Positions 5,533-14,370 of a stretch of 15,680 nt of DNA are shown here, piece after piece. Every line of letters starts with the position of its first letter. Position 1 is the stretch's first letter. A model generated the notes under the pieces. That model was not told the origin of the DNA. It saw only the letters and a program-made list of their open reading frames with translations, and searched no databases. The position numbers and the translations under genes were made by a program. This DNA comes from Lachnospiraceae bacterium (lineage in GTDB: Bacteria > Bacillota_A > Clostridia > Lachnospirales > Lachnospiraceae). Where the stretch lies: contig JAGAES010000096.1 in NCBI GenBank assembly GCA_017613055.1, positions 1 through 15,680 of the forward strand. Direction: 5' to 3'.

Positions 5533-8385
5533 TTAATCCTCACCGAGCTTCAGCGCCTGGTTGATCTTAATCTTCGAAAGCAGTACCGAAATGACCGCAA
5601 GACATCCGATCAGCATCAGGCCGACCACAACGCTGATGCGGCATATATCGCCGCTTTCGACGAAGATCTTCGTCGGAAGCGTCTGCTCCGCAGGCGAGTA
5701 GGCAATCTCGATGAGCGGTATGAACATCTTCGAAGCAAGTATTCCGATACCCGCACCGAACAGAATCGGTATCAGCGATCCGAAGAAATGCTCGTTAACA
5801 AGCATCCTTATCAGTTCGCTCATCGACATGCCCATGGCACGGTAGATACCGAAGATCAGCTCTCTTGAGCGGATGTTTGTCAGCCAGTAGATCAAAAATC
5901 CGATTGCGCAAAGCACAAGCACAACGATGAAACTGATCGTAAGCATGCCGTTCGTAACCTGGAAATACGGATCGTTCTTCATCGCGATGACGCGGTTCTG
6001 ATAATCCGTAAAGGTATCGAGAACGATTTCATTTTCCTCCGCCCAGTCATATACAAAGTCAGGGCTTCCGTCAATCTTCATCCACACCTGGTAAGGCGTT
6101 GTCGGATAATAACGGCTCAGGTTCGAGAATGCGGAAACAAGGAAATAGTTATCCGTATACTCGCCTTCCTTGCCTTCCTCGGTCGACCGAATGCGGCTCT
6201 CGTAGGTCGGGAAATACTTCATGATCGCGACCACGGTCAGCTCCATGCGTCCGAGATTCCGTCCGGTGCTGTCCTGACGGCTCACGGAAATCGTATCGCC
6301 GACCTTCATGCCGGTCTTCTCGGCGAAATTCGTCGATACAATCGCACCCTCGGGGTTCTCGGCAAGCGCATTCAGGTATGTATACCAATGCTCTTCCGTC
6401 ACGTCATCCGGCATCCACGCGGTCGAACCGAAATCATAGGTGTTGATACCGAAATATTCGATATTCTCATTAATCGCGCCGGAGTAAGAAACCGAAATCC
6501 GGTCCTTAAGGACGCGTGCAAGACCGACAAGCTGATCCGGGTGTTCTTCCTTAAGCTTCTCATAGCGCGCATAATCCGGCTCGGTATAATACAGGATACT
6601 GTTCGGCGAATTCTTGAAATCCGCGCTGTTGTCTTCCCATTTTTCGCCGATGATAAGATCTGCGCCGGTCTCGTAATGAAGACGCATCTCCTCGTTATTG
6701 TTGACGGTTCTGGCGATGTTCGCGTTGAAGATACCGAGCGCAATCGTCAATACAAGGAACACCGTAATGAAGTTCTGCTTTCTGATGTCACGCATGATCT
6801 GTAAGAACGATGCGTATGCGGCAGGTTTCCAGAAACGGCGGCCGATCCGGTAGATCAATCCCGCAAGCAGCGGAATAATCCGAAGCAGCACAATCGCGCA
6901 GCTTAAGATAAACAGCGAAGCGGCAAGGAAAAGCATCGGGTCAAGTGCTTCGCCCTTCGCTACCTTCTCAATCAGAACCTTCTTCTGCGAATTGAAGTTG
7001 TAAAAACCGTAGATCGAAAGGCCGAGAAGGATGAAATCAAGACCGACTCTCTGCCAGAGCGGCGTCGACTTCTTTCTCTTGTTGGCCTTCTGCTCGACAA
7101 TCGTAAAGCGCGCGTACTTAAGCACGGGCATCGTCATAATGATGATGCTTGCGGCGGATACGATCAGGCCGTACAAAAGCGCCGTTCCCGTAATCGAAAC
7201 GCGCATTGCTTTTCTGCCGACGAACTCTAAGAAGGCGTTCGTGCTTCCGAACAGATGGCATAAGGCAAAGCCGATCGGAATACCGATAACAAAACCGATC
7301 AGGGCAAGTATTGCCGACTGCACGAGGTAGGTCGTGATCAGCTGCAGCTTGCTTACGCCGCGGCTCTTTAAGATTGAAATTTCACCCTGCTCAATCGAGA
7401 TAACCTGGTTTGATACCATGAAGATGAAAACCGCAAGCAGCACCAGAATCGGACACTGTAAAATAAACATCGTCGTGCCGACTCTTCCGGAGCTCTTCTG
7501 ATAGTCTTCGAAAATGTTATGGTACAAAAACGTCGGTTTATATAGCTCGGTAACACGGTAATCGTAAGTAAGCTGATAATCGACATCGAGCATATGAGGA
7601 ATCTGATCGATGCTTAATTTCGTGTAATCGAAAAGCGTATACCATCTGCCGGTCATGTTGCCGGAGATGCCGTTTTCGTTAAAGAACAGCTCCTGAAAGA
7701 TTCCCTGATCCATGAAGAGTTCTTTGTTGTAGGAAAGCGGTGCCTTAGCCCAGTACGGGTCGTCGCTTTCCTTCGCCCGGAATACGCCGGCGATTCTCAC
7801 AAGAATCGAATTGCCGTCCACATCTTTGAAGCTGTCGAAACGGACAACGTCGCCGATAACCATATCATAGGAAAGATATACCGGCTCATTGACGATGACG
7901 TCGATGATACCGTCGGCATCCCTCGTCCCCGAATAGACGCTTCCGGATATAATCTCTACATGCTCGGAAAGGTTCGTCAAAGAAGCAAGCTTCAGATCAA
8001 GCTTATTCTTCTGTTCCGTTCCGCGTTCTTCCGTAAAATGTGCTGCCTGCACATTGGTCATTCCGAGATACGCTACCTGTATCATCGGATCGATTCCGTA
8101 CATCTCACGCACCTTGTCAAGGACATTCATATAAGACGTGAAAACGCCGGACTGTTTCTTGGCCAAAAGGGAAGGGCTTAATTTTGCTTCAACCTGCACA
8201 AGCCCCGGATACTTATTCTGATCAAGGAGATAGTTATCCATCTTCGAAGTCAGCATCTTCTCTTTGGCGGCTTTCGTATACATAGGATTGCAGGACGCAA
8301 TGGCAACCAGCAGAATGTTTCCGATCAGGATACAGAGGATCAGCCATTTTTTGTTCAGCAATTTCTGCGCAATAAACTGTAACAT
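5533..8385 (-). CDS. FtsX-family ABC permease, 10 TM, two extracellular domains
   Basis: The 950-residue membrane subunit has two FtsX/MacB-type halves. Hydrophobic segments are seen at about residues 13-31, 305-328, 350-376, 396-421, 448-464, 485-510, 538-556, 812-836, 866-889 and 913-936. Segments 1 and 7 are each followed by a large outside domain (about 32-304 and 557-811, MacB periplasmic-core-like). The first half has the cytoplasmic coupling-helix pattern GEISILKSRGVSKLQL (334-349) and the second has RELIFGIYRAMGMSMSEL (841-858). This is the FtsX duplication seen in long mechanotransmission-type permeases. AGGAGG at 8391-8396, next to the stop of the upstream adaptor gene, supports the start. 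Adaptor genes lie before it and two ATPase genes after it in the same run. The substrate is unknown; in this class it can be lipoproteins, peptides, antimicrobials or lipids. Confidence 0.9.
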   Translation of the reverse strand: MLQFIAQKLLNKKWLILCILIGNILLVAIASCNPMYTKAAKEKMLTSKMDNYLLDQNKYPGLVQVEAKLSPSLLAKKQSGVFTSYMNVLDKVREMYGIDPMIQVAYLGMTNVQAAHFTEERGTEQKNKLDLKLASLTNLSEHVEIISGSVYSGTRDADGIIDVIVNEPVYLSYDMVIGDVVRFDSFKDVDGNSILVRIAGVFRAKESDDPYWAKAPLSYNKELFMDQGIFQELFFNENGISGNMTGRWYTLFDYTKLSIDQIPHMLDVDYQLTYDYRVTELYKPTFLYHNIFEDYQKSSGRVGTTMFILQCPILVLLAVFIFMVSNQVISIEQGEISILKSRGVSKLQLITTYLVQSAILALIGFVIGIPIGFALCHLFGSTNAFLEFVGRKAMRVSITGTALLYGLIVSAASIIIMTMPVLKYARFTIVEQKANKRKKSTPLWQRVGLDFILLGLSIYGFYNFNSQKKVLIEKVAKGEALDPMLFLAASLFILSCAIVLLRIIPLLAGLIYRIGRRFWKPAAYASFLQIMRDIRKQNFITVFLVLTIALGIFNANIARTVNNNEEMRLHYETGADLIIGEKWEDNSADFKNSPNSILYYTEPDYARYEKLKEEHPDQLVGLARVLKDRISVSYSGAINENIEYFGINTYDFGSTAWMPDDVTEEHWYTYLNALAENPEGAIVSTNFAEKTGMKVGDTISVSRQDSTGRNLGRMELTVVAIMKYFPTYESRIRSTEEGKEGEYTDNYFLVSAFSNLSRYYPTTPYQVWMKIDGSPDFVYDWAEENEIVLDTFTDYQNRVIAMKNDPYFQVTNGMLTISFIVVLVLCAIGFLIYWLTNIRSRELIFGIYRAMGMSMSELIRMLVNEHFFGSLIPILFGAGIGILASKMFIPLIEIAYSPAEQTLPTKIFVESGDICRISVVVGLMLIGCLAVISVLLSKIKINQALKLGED

Positions 8386-8396
8386 GCCTTATCCTC

Positions 8397-10574
8397 CTAA
8401 TGAATTACCAGTTTGTCACCGGTTGTCAGACCGTCACAAACCCAGGTCTTCTCGCGGCCCTGTTCCACAATCGTGATATACCGCTTGACGGCCTGTCCGT
8501 TCCCGTCATAAACCCATACGTAAGGAACACCCTTTTCCTCTTCTTCGGCAGTGGTGTTCTTGTTAAGAAGAGCCATCAGGGGATCCTCTTCTTCCTCGTT
8601 TTCGTCATCGTCTTTCGAAGCACCGATCCGGTTCCGGTCGCGGGAGATCAGATCGGACGAAATGACCATGACATTTTGCGCTTCGCAGTACGTTGCAGAA
8701 ACGGTTGCGCTTGCGGTCGATTTCTTGAAGTCGTCCGCATCAAGCATGACATATACGGTCGCGAAATCGGAGCTCTCCTCCGGGCGCACGTCGTATGCGG
8801 AAATCACCTTGCCGGATACGTGATACTTCTGCTCGTCCACCGTATACTCAAGGTCGACGGTCATGCCGTAACGGAAACGGTACTGCGCATCGGTTCCTTC
8901 GTAATAGAGACACTCGGGACTGTAGAAATCACACATAACCTGGTCGTAAAGGACTTCCTTACCGACCGTGTACTTCGCGAAGCTGCTCAGATAGCCTTCC
9001 TTCTCGGCATAGACGGTATAATCGCCCTGCGTCCATTCCTCAAACGAATCGACGAGCTTCTGATACTTGTCAATCGCTTCCTGCCCTTCGGCAACATAGG
9101 TCTCGTACTCATCGAGCGCTTTGTCGTACTTTAACTGGGCAAGTTCCCGCTCAACGCCTGCGCTCATCTCACGGATCCGCTTCAGCTGCTTGTCAAGCGC
9201 TTCCTTATCCTGCTTAAGACGGTTATCGTAGGTTTCCTTCGCGAGCTTTAATGCCTGAACGGCTTCTTCGCGGTCGGACTCGGCGAACTCCGGCGTAACC
9301 GTATAAAGCTTCTGCCCTTCCGTTACGTAAATCTGCGAATAGGTCGGGATAAAGATTTCCTTGATCTTACCGGGAACCGGATTGACAAGCGGCTCGGAAT
9401 CAAAGGAACGTCTTGTTACGGCAAGGCTTCCGACAATATCATAGGACTCGACGGAAGGCGTTGTTGTCTGGTAGGTAACACCGTAACGTGTTAAGTTGTT
9501 CGCAACGAAAACCGTCTCGCCTTCGGAAAGACCGGAGGTGATTTCGATATAATTCTTGTCGCTGATGCCGGTAGTGACAACGCGCATGCCCTGACGGTCA
9601 CCTGAGATGACGCGGACGTAATTGAGGCCGTTCGAACGGCTGATTGCCTGAATCGGAACGCAGAGGCGCTCTTCTTCGCTTGTCGCCGTCAGGTAAAACA
9701 TCGCATACTCGCCGAATTCAACGTCTTCGGGAAGTCCTTCCGCCGTGAAATAAGAATAAATCTTCTTCGCGCGGTATTTCTTGTTGTATAACTCTTCCTC
9801 GTCATAAGGAATGTAGGATACTTCATATTCCCTGCCGCGCACAACCGCTTTTACGTCGGTATAGGCAAGATAATCCTTTTCTTCAATCAGCTCGCAGCTC
9901 AGAAGCTTCTTATCCTGCGATGCAATCGAAATGACCGTCATGTCCTCACGGAACGTATCGCCGTCATCTCGTACGCCGAGATAGACAATCTGTCCGTCCG
10001 TCGGCGCTTTGATCTCGGAATTTTCATACTGTTCCTTCAGTTCGAAGTAATCATCCTCAAACTCAAGTATTTCCTGATAAACGTTATCGTACTGAATACT
10101 GAACTTCGCTTCCGCCTCGCGGATGTTGATGTCGAACAGATTATAATCGTACCAGTCCTGCATGTTCGCAAACATGTTGCGGAGATTCTTCAGATTCCGG
10201 ATCTGGTCGTCATGCTGCTTCACGGCAACTTCGTAATTCTTCTTACGGATGGTAAGCTCCGCTTCGGCTTCTTTCACGCGGATGGCAAGATCCTTGTCGA
10301 GATAGAAAAGGACATCGCCTTCCTTTACGAAATCACCGACCTTAACACGGACGTCATATACACTCGAATCAAAATCGAACTTTATATCGGTAACGTCCGG
10401 ACAAACCGAGCCCTCCTTAACGGTAACGGTGTTCAGATGCATCTGCTTTGCGGTGAAGATTGCGTCCGGGTTCTCAACGGGAACCAGAAGCTCAGGCGCA
10501 TTCGTTTTCTTCGCGCAGCCGCCGAGGATACCGATAATCAGAAGGACAGAAATCAAACGTGCAAACTTTTTCAT
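8397..10574 (-). CDS. Double-length exporter adaptor lipoprotein (two tandem HlyD/MacA-like units)
   Basis: The 725-residue product starts with a lipoprotein signal, MKKFARLISVLLIIGILGGC, with Cys20 the predicted lipidated residue, so it should be anchored outside the membrane. It reads as two consecutive membrane-fusion adaptors. Unit 1 (about 46-366): lipoyl half VYDVRVKVGDFVKEGDVLFY, coiled coil 96-187, second lipoyl half IKAPTDGQIVYLG, beta-barrel, then a membrane-proximal end ITSGLSEGETVFV. Unit 2 (about 367-725): lipoyl half PVPGKIKEIFIPTYSQIYV, coiled coil 428-512, half YAEKEGYLSSFAKYTVG, barrel, and an end DGLTTGDKLVIH. Ordinary adaptors are about 350-450 residues. A very acidic insert (653-679) interrupts the last domain. 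It lies 11 bases from both the permease and the other adaptor gene. GGAGGAG before the ATG supports the start. By analogy with YknX or MacA it would bridge or gate the permease; the exact role is inferred. Confidence 0.85.
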   Translation of the reverse strand: MKKFARLISVLLIIGILGGCAKKTNAPELLVPVENPDAIFTAKQMHLNTVTVKEGSVCPDVTDIKFDFDSSVYDVRVKVGDFVKEGDVLFYLDKDLAIRVKEAEAELTIRKKNYEVAVKQHDDQIRNLKNLRNMFANMQDWYDYNLFDINIREAEAKFSIQYDNVYQEILEFEDDYFELKEQYENSEIKAPTDGQIVYLGVRDDGDTFREDMTVISIASQDKKLLSCELIEEKDYLAYTDVKAVVRGREYEVSYIPYDEEELYNKKYRAKKIYSYFTAEGLPEDVEFGEYAMFYLTATSEEERLCVPIQAISRSNGLNYVRVISGDRQGMRVVTTGISDKNYIEITSGLSEGETVFVANNLTRYGVTYQTTTPSVESYDIVGSLAVTRRSFDSEPLVNPVPGKIKEIFIPTYSQIYVTEGQKLYTVTPEFAESDREEAVQALKLAKETYDNRLKQDKEALDKQLKRIREMSAGVERELAQLKYDKALDEYETYVAEGQEAIDKYQKLVDSFEEWTQGDYTVYAEKEGYLSSFAKYTVGKEVLYDQVMCDFYSPECLYYEGTDAQYRFRYGMTVDLEYTVDEQKYHVSGKVISAYDVRPEESSDFATVYVMLDADDFKKSTASATVSATYCEAQNVMVISSDLISRDRNRIGASKDDDENEEEEDPLMALLNKNTTAEEEEKGVPYVWVYDGNGQAVKRYITIVEQGREKTWVCDGLTTGDKLVIH

Positions 10575-10585
10575 TTCTCTCCTCC

Positions 10586-11656
10586 TTACCGTAAGATTAC
10601 GCGCTCGCCTTCGGACAGACCCGAGCGGACCTCCGTCCGGCTCTGCTCCGCTGACGCATAATCATTAATCGAAAGACCGATTTCAATGTACCGGATCTCA
10701 CGAAGACCGTCACTGTTCACTACATAAACCGCGTTCTTCCCGCCGATGGTTCGAAGCGCTGCAGTAGGGATATAAATCACATTTTTCGCTTCTTCCTGCA
10801 CGATACGGACCATTGCATTCGTGCCGGGCTCAATTTCCAAAGTCTCATCCACGGGCAGGAAAACAAGCGAGTAGCGCCCCTTGAACTGGGCGGCTTCGGT
10901 AATCGAAACAAGCGTGCACGGAATCACGTCCTCTTCGGTCTCGAGGTTGTAAACGTCGCCCTCGCGGAACAAGGAACCGTCCTCGACCGTCGAAAGGAAA
11001 CCGCTGTCCGTGCTTTTCACCGTGATGAACGTATTCGTGTTGGTACGCTCCCACGGGTTAAGATTTTGGACAAATGTCACGACTCCGTCGAAAGAAGCAT
11101 AAAGCCTGCGTCCTTTTAACTGTTCCTGTGTTTCTTTCAGTTTTAAATCCGCAACGGCCTTCTGTCCTTCCAGTTCGCTCTTTTTTAGTGCCAGGTTGTC
11201 GTATGTCGTTGTATCGAACGTTCTTCCGTAAGCTTCCGCAAGTTTCTTCCGTTCTCCTTCGAAGCCGAGCATCTGCGTATAGTATTCCAGATCGGAATCG
11301 ATCTGCTTACAGTTCTTTTCGCATTCCTCGATTTCGTATTCAAGATTGCCGAGAGTAATCTCCGCAAGCAGTTCTCCCTCATAAACGGGGTCACCGAGCT
11401 GTACGTAAAGGCCGGTCACATTTTCCCAGGGAAGACTGAACGCAAGATTCTCCGTCTTCTGTGTTCCGTAAGTGCAAAATGCGGTATAGCCGGATGAAAC
11501 GTCCCCCCGCTCCACGGTGGCCACCGTAAAGAATTGTGTTTCCAATGCGGTCTGGTTTACGGGAGCCTTCCGCATGCTGTCCTCTTTCGGGAGAATTCCG
11601 CATCCCGTCAGAAGAACAGCTGAAAGAAGCACGCATGCAACTTTCCTGATTCTCAT
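10586..11656 (-). CDS. Exporter adaptor lipoprotein, HlyD/MacA-like
   Basis: The 356-residue membrane-fusion adaptor begins with a lipoprotein signal ending LLTGC (Cys19). Seen: a first lipoyl half LAFSLPWENVTGLYVQLG (residues 71-88), a coiled-coil hairpin at about 103-182, a second half YASFDGVVTFVQNLNPW (186-202), a beta-barrel region, and a membrane-proximal domain with VIYIPTAALRTIGGKNAVYV and closing SGLSEGERVIL. This is the usual order and length of a single adaptor. The ATG at 11656 is chosen because GGAGG lies 7 bases upstream and it begins the signal peptide exactly; an in-frame upstream start at 11713 would put 19 residues before the signal. It is the first of five exporter genes, 40 bases after fhs, with no terminator between, so read-through from fhs is likely. 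Confidence 0.88.
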   Translation of the reverse strand: MRIRKVACVLLSAVLLTGCGILPKEDSMRKAPVNQTALETQFFTVATVERGDVSSGYTAFCTYGTQKTENLAFSLPWENVTGLYVQLGDPVYEGELLAEITLGNLEYEIEECEKNCKQIDSDLEYYTQMLGFEGERKKLAEAYGRTFDTTTYDNLALKKSELEGQKAVADLKLKETQEQLKGRRLYASFDGVVTFVQNLNPWERTNTNTFITVKSTDSGFLSTVEDGSLFREGDVYNLETEEDVIPCTLVSITEAAQFKGRYSLVFLPVDETLEIEPGTNAMVRIVQEEAKNVIYIPTAALRTIGGKNAVYVVNSDGLREIRYIEIGLSINDYASAEQSRTEVRSGLSEGERVILR

Positions 11657-11696
11657 AAAATGTCCTCCAAAGTTCCTCTTATATATCTTCGGTCCG

Positions 11697-13367
11697 TCAG
11701 AACAGACCGTCAATTACGCCGTCATCGTCGACGTCAATCCGTTCCGCAGCCGGATGTTTCGGAAGTCCGGGCATCGTCATGATTGTGCCCGTAAGCGCGA
11801 CGACAAAGCCTGCGCCCGCAGATACGTAAACCTCGCGGACGGTTACCTGGTAACCGGTCGGACGTCCGAGCTTTCCGGGGTCGTCCGAAAGTGAATACTG
11901 TGTCTTCGCCATGCAGACCGGTACATTGCCGAATCCGAGCTCGGTCAGTTTCGTAAGCATCTTCTCGGCAGCGGGATCGAAAAGAACGCCGTCCGCGCCG
12001 TAAATCTTCTTACATACCGTTTCAATCTTCTCTTTAAGCGGCATATCGTCTGGATAAATCGGCGTGAAATCGCTCTTCTTCCCGGCAAGGGTCGCAAGCA
12101 CTCTTTCGGCAAGCTCGATTCCTCCTTCGCCGCCCTTTGCCCATACCTCCGAAAGCGCAAAATCGCATCCGCGCTCTTCGCAGAACTGCTTCACGTAGTT
12201 AAGCTCGGCGTCCGTGTCCTCGGTGAAACGGTTCAGCGTAACGATAACCGGCACCTTGTACATCTGCAGGTTTTCGATATGCTTTTCAAGGTTTACGATA
12301 CCCTTCTTAAGGGCTTCAAGGTTCTCCTGCGCCAGTTCGGTCTTCGGAACGCCGCCGTTATACTTAAGTGCGCGGACGGTTGCAACCAGAACAACCGCGT
12401 CGGGTTTTAAACCTGCCATACGGCATTTGATGTCGAAGAACTTCTCGGCACCGAGATCCGCGCCGAAACCGGCTTCCGTAATCACGATATCGCCGAGCTT
12501 CAAAGCTGCCTTCGTCGCGCGTACGCTGTTGCAGCCGTGCGCGATGTTTGCGAACGGACCGCCGTGCACAATTGCAGGCGTATTCTCAATCGTCTGGATC
12601 AGATTCGGACGGAGCGCGTCCTTTAAAAGTGCCGCCATCGAACCGACCGCGCCGAGATCGGCCGCCGTTACCGGATTGCCTTCATAGGTGTATGCAACGA
12701 TGATTCTCGAAAGCCGTTCCTTAAGGTCCTTCATGTCGTCCGCAAGGCAGAGAATTGCCATGATTTCGGAAGCAACCGTGATAATGAAATGGTCTTCTCT
12801 TACAACGCCGTCGGTCTTCTTTCCGAGTCCGATAACGATGTTCCGAAGCGCACGGTCGTTCATGTCAAGGCAACGCTTCCATACAACCTGATTCGGGTCG
12901 ATTCCGAGCGGATTGCCCTGCATCAGATGATTGTCAAGCATCGCTGCAAGCAGGTTATTGGCGGAAGTGATCGCATGGAAATCCCCCGTGAAATGCAGAT
13001 TCAAATCCTCCATCGGCACAACCTGCGCATAACCGCCGCCGGCAGCGCCGCCCTTAACACCGAAACACGGTCCGAGAGACGGCTCTCTTAATGCGATAAC
13101 CGCTTTCTTTCCGAGGCGTCCCATCGCCTCGCCGAGACCTACTGTCGTTGTCGTCTTGCCTTCTCCGGCAGGTGTCGGATTGATTGCGGTAACAAGCACG
13201 AGCTTTCCGTTCGGACCGTTTTCAATCTTCTTAAGAAGTTCATCCGAGAACTTTGCTTTGTAACGACCGTAAAACTCCAGGTCGTCTTCCGAAATCCCGA
13301 GTTTCGCGGCCACCTGCCCGATCGGGGCAAGCACGGCTTCCTGTGCAATCTGAATGTCTGATTTCAT
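11697..13367 (-). CDS. fhs: Formate-tetrahydrofolate ligase
   Basis: The 556-residue cytoplasmic enzyme makes 10-formyltetrahydrofolate from formate, tetrahydrofolate and ATP. It serves one-carbon supply for purines and formylmethionine, and the methyl branch of the Wood-Ljungdahl pathway where that is present. Seen: the N-terminal [16 protein letters not shown]-binding loop [10 protein letters not shown] (residues 65-74), [19 protein letters not shown] (94-112), [15 protein letters not shown] (126-140), and the C-terminal [15 protein letters not shown]. Length is exactly typical and no key motif is missing. GGAGAGG 9 bases before the ATG supports the start. It lies 35 bases after manA and 40 bases before the exporter genes on the same strand. 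No other folate gene is adjacent, so the link with its neighbours looks positional rather than metabolic. Confidence 0.98.
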   Translation of the reverse strand: MKSDIQIAQEAVLAPIGQVAAKLGISEDDLEFYGRYKAKFSDELLKKIENGPNGKLVLVTAINPTPAGEGKTTTTVGLGEAMGRLGKKAVIALREPSLGPCFGVKGGAAGGGYAQVVPMEDLNLHFTGDFHAITSANNLLAAMLDNHLMQGNPLGIDPNQVVWKRCLDMNDRALRNIVIGLGKKTDGVVREDHFIITVASEIMAILCLADDMKDLKERLSRIIVAYTYEGNPVTAADLGAVGSMAALLKDALRPNLIQTIENTPAIVHGGPFANIAHGCNSVRATKAALKLGDIVITEAGFGADLGAEKFFDIKCRMAGLKPDAVVLVATVRALKYNGGVPKTELAQENLEALKKGIVNLEKHIENLQMYKVPVIVTLNRFTEDTDAELNYVKQFCEERGCDFALSEVWAKGGEGGIELAERVLATLAGKKSDFTPIYPDDMPLKEKIETVCKKIYGADGVLFDPAAEKMLTKLTELGFGNVPVCMAKTQYSLSDDPGKLGRPTGYQVTVREVYVSAGAGFVVALTGTIMTMPGLPKHPAAERIDVDDDGVIDGLF

Positions 13368-13397
13368 AACCTGATACCTCTCCTTTTTTTATTTCAT

Positions 13398-13415
13398 TCC
13401 GGTTATCGAACCGGA
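13398..13415. other. Hairpin at the manA stop codon
   Basis: TCCGGTT (13398-13404) and AACCGGA (13409-13415) form a perfect 7-bp stem with a 4-base loop. On the transcribed minus strand the stem contains the manA stop codon and is followed by an A-rich stretch, not a T-run. It is therefore not a terminator for this operon; it may affect RNA stability or processing between manA and fhs. On the plus strand a TTTT follows, but no plus-strand gene ends here. Confidence 0.4.
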
Positions 13416-14368
13416 TTTTCATACTTACACGGTACAGTCGAACGGAATACTTCCATCTTACCGGACAGTACGTATTCTCCGTATCCGTAGGGCACAATCA
13501 GATGGCTGCCCTTTCGGATCGGAACCCCGTCAACGGTTCCTTCGCCGTCCGTCACGCTCAGATTGACAAATGTGACGCCGGAATCCAAACCAACACTGCC
13601 GTCAACGGTAATGCGGTCTACCGTAAAGTCCGGAATTGAGGCAAGCGTCTCAATTTCGGAACTACCGATTCGCGTGATTACCGGATGCAGTTCGGTCTTT
13701 CGGAACGGGCAGGTAATCACATCAAGAGATTTGTCGATATGCAGTTCTCTTTTCACACCGTTCCGTACCCGGTCATAATCATAAAAACGATAGGTAATGT
13801 CGCTGTTCTCCTGCGTCTCGAGAATCAGCGTGCCGGCCTTTATCGAATGCACGACACCCGGTTCAATCAGAAAGAAATCGCCTTTATGAACCGGAATCTC
13901 CCGGAGGAATTCCGAAAAGCGGCCTTCCCGTACCATCCGTTCGGCTTCGGCTTTCGTCTTCGCGTGATGGCCGATGATAATCGTCGCATCCTCTGCGGCA
14001 TCCAGCACGTACCAGCATTCGGTTTTCCCGAGAGAACCGTTCTCGTGTTCCCTCGCATATTCGTCATCCGGATGCACCTGAACGCTTAAATCCTGCTTCG
14101 CGTCGATAATCTTCACAAGAAGCGGGAAACGGTCCGAATTGACCGGTCCGAACAGTTCCCGATGCTCCTCATAGAGACGGCTTAAAGGCATCCCCTTATA
14201 AGGACCTGCCTTTACGATGCAGTCACCGTGCGGATGAGCGCTGATTCCCCAGCACTCTCCGACCGTTCCGGACGGCAGATCGTATCCGAATTCCGAAAGT
14301 CTTGTGCCGCCCCAGAGCATATCCTTAAGGGCAGGCCGAAGGAACAGCAGCTTTTCCGATTTTCTCAT
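13403..14368 (-). CDS. manA: Mannose-6-phosphate isomerase, class I
   Basis: The 321-residue zinc enzyme interconverts mannose 6-phosphate and fructose 6-phosphate in the cytoplasm. Seen: the opening LRPALKDMLWGGTRL, GECWGISAHPHGD (residues 37-49), and the cupin metal site as Q97 and H99 in VQVHPDD, E117 in GKTECWYVLD and H174 in EPGVVHSIKAG. The active-site arginine in YRFYDYDR is also present. The length matches the short Firmicutes form rather than the roughly 390-residue enterobacterial one. It begins 2 bases after the phosphohexomutase stop, with GGAG inside the end of that gene, so the two are co-translated. Together they would move sugar phosphates between fructose 6-P, mannose 6-P and the 1-phosphates that feed nucleotide sugars. 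Confidence 0.95.
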   Translation of the reverse strand: MRKSEKLLFLRPALKDMLWGGTRLSEFGYDLPSGTVGECWGISAHPHGDCIVKAGPYKGMPLSRLYEEHRELFGPVNSDRFPLLVKIIDAKQDLSVQVHPDDEYAREHENGSLGKTECWYVLDAAEDATIIIGHHAKTKAEAERMVREGRFSEFLREIPVHKGDFFLIEPGVVHSIKAGTLILETQENSDITYRFYDYDRVRNGVKRELHIDKSLDVITCPFRKTELHPVITRIGSSEIETLASIPDFTVDRITVDGSVGLDSGVTFVNLSVTDGEGTVDGVPIRKGSHLIVPYGYGEYVLSGKMEVFRSTVPCKYENPVR

Positions 14369-14370
14369 GT

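Noticed and set aside
8290..8385. Lipobox-like IASC at residues 29-32 of the permease.
   Set aside because: The segment is the expected first transmembrane helix of an FtsX permease; lipidation and cleavage there would remove it.
8400..9134. 244-codon plus-strand open frame antisense to the double adaptor.
   Set aside because: It is a shadow frame of a well-supported gene, with no start signal and no family resemblance.
11680..11713. Possible promoter for the exporter genes: TTGACG at 11713-11708 and TATATA at 11685-11680 on the minus strand.
   Set aside because: The spacer is 22 bases (20 with a shifted -10), well outside 16-18, and the -35 lies in the fhs coding end.
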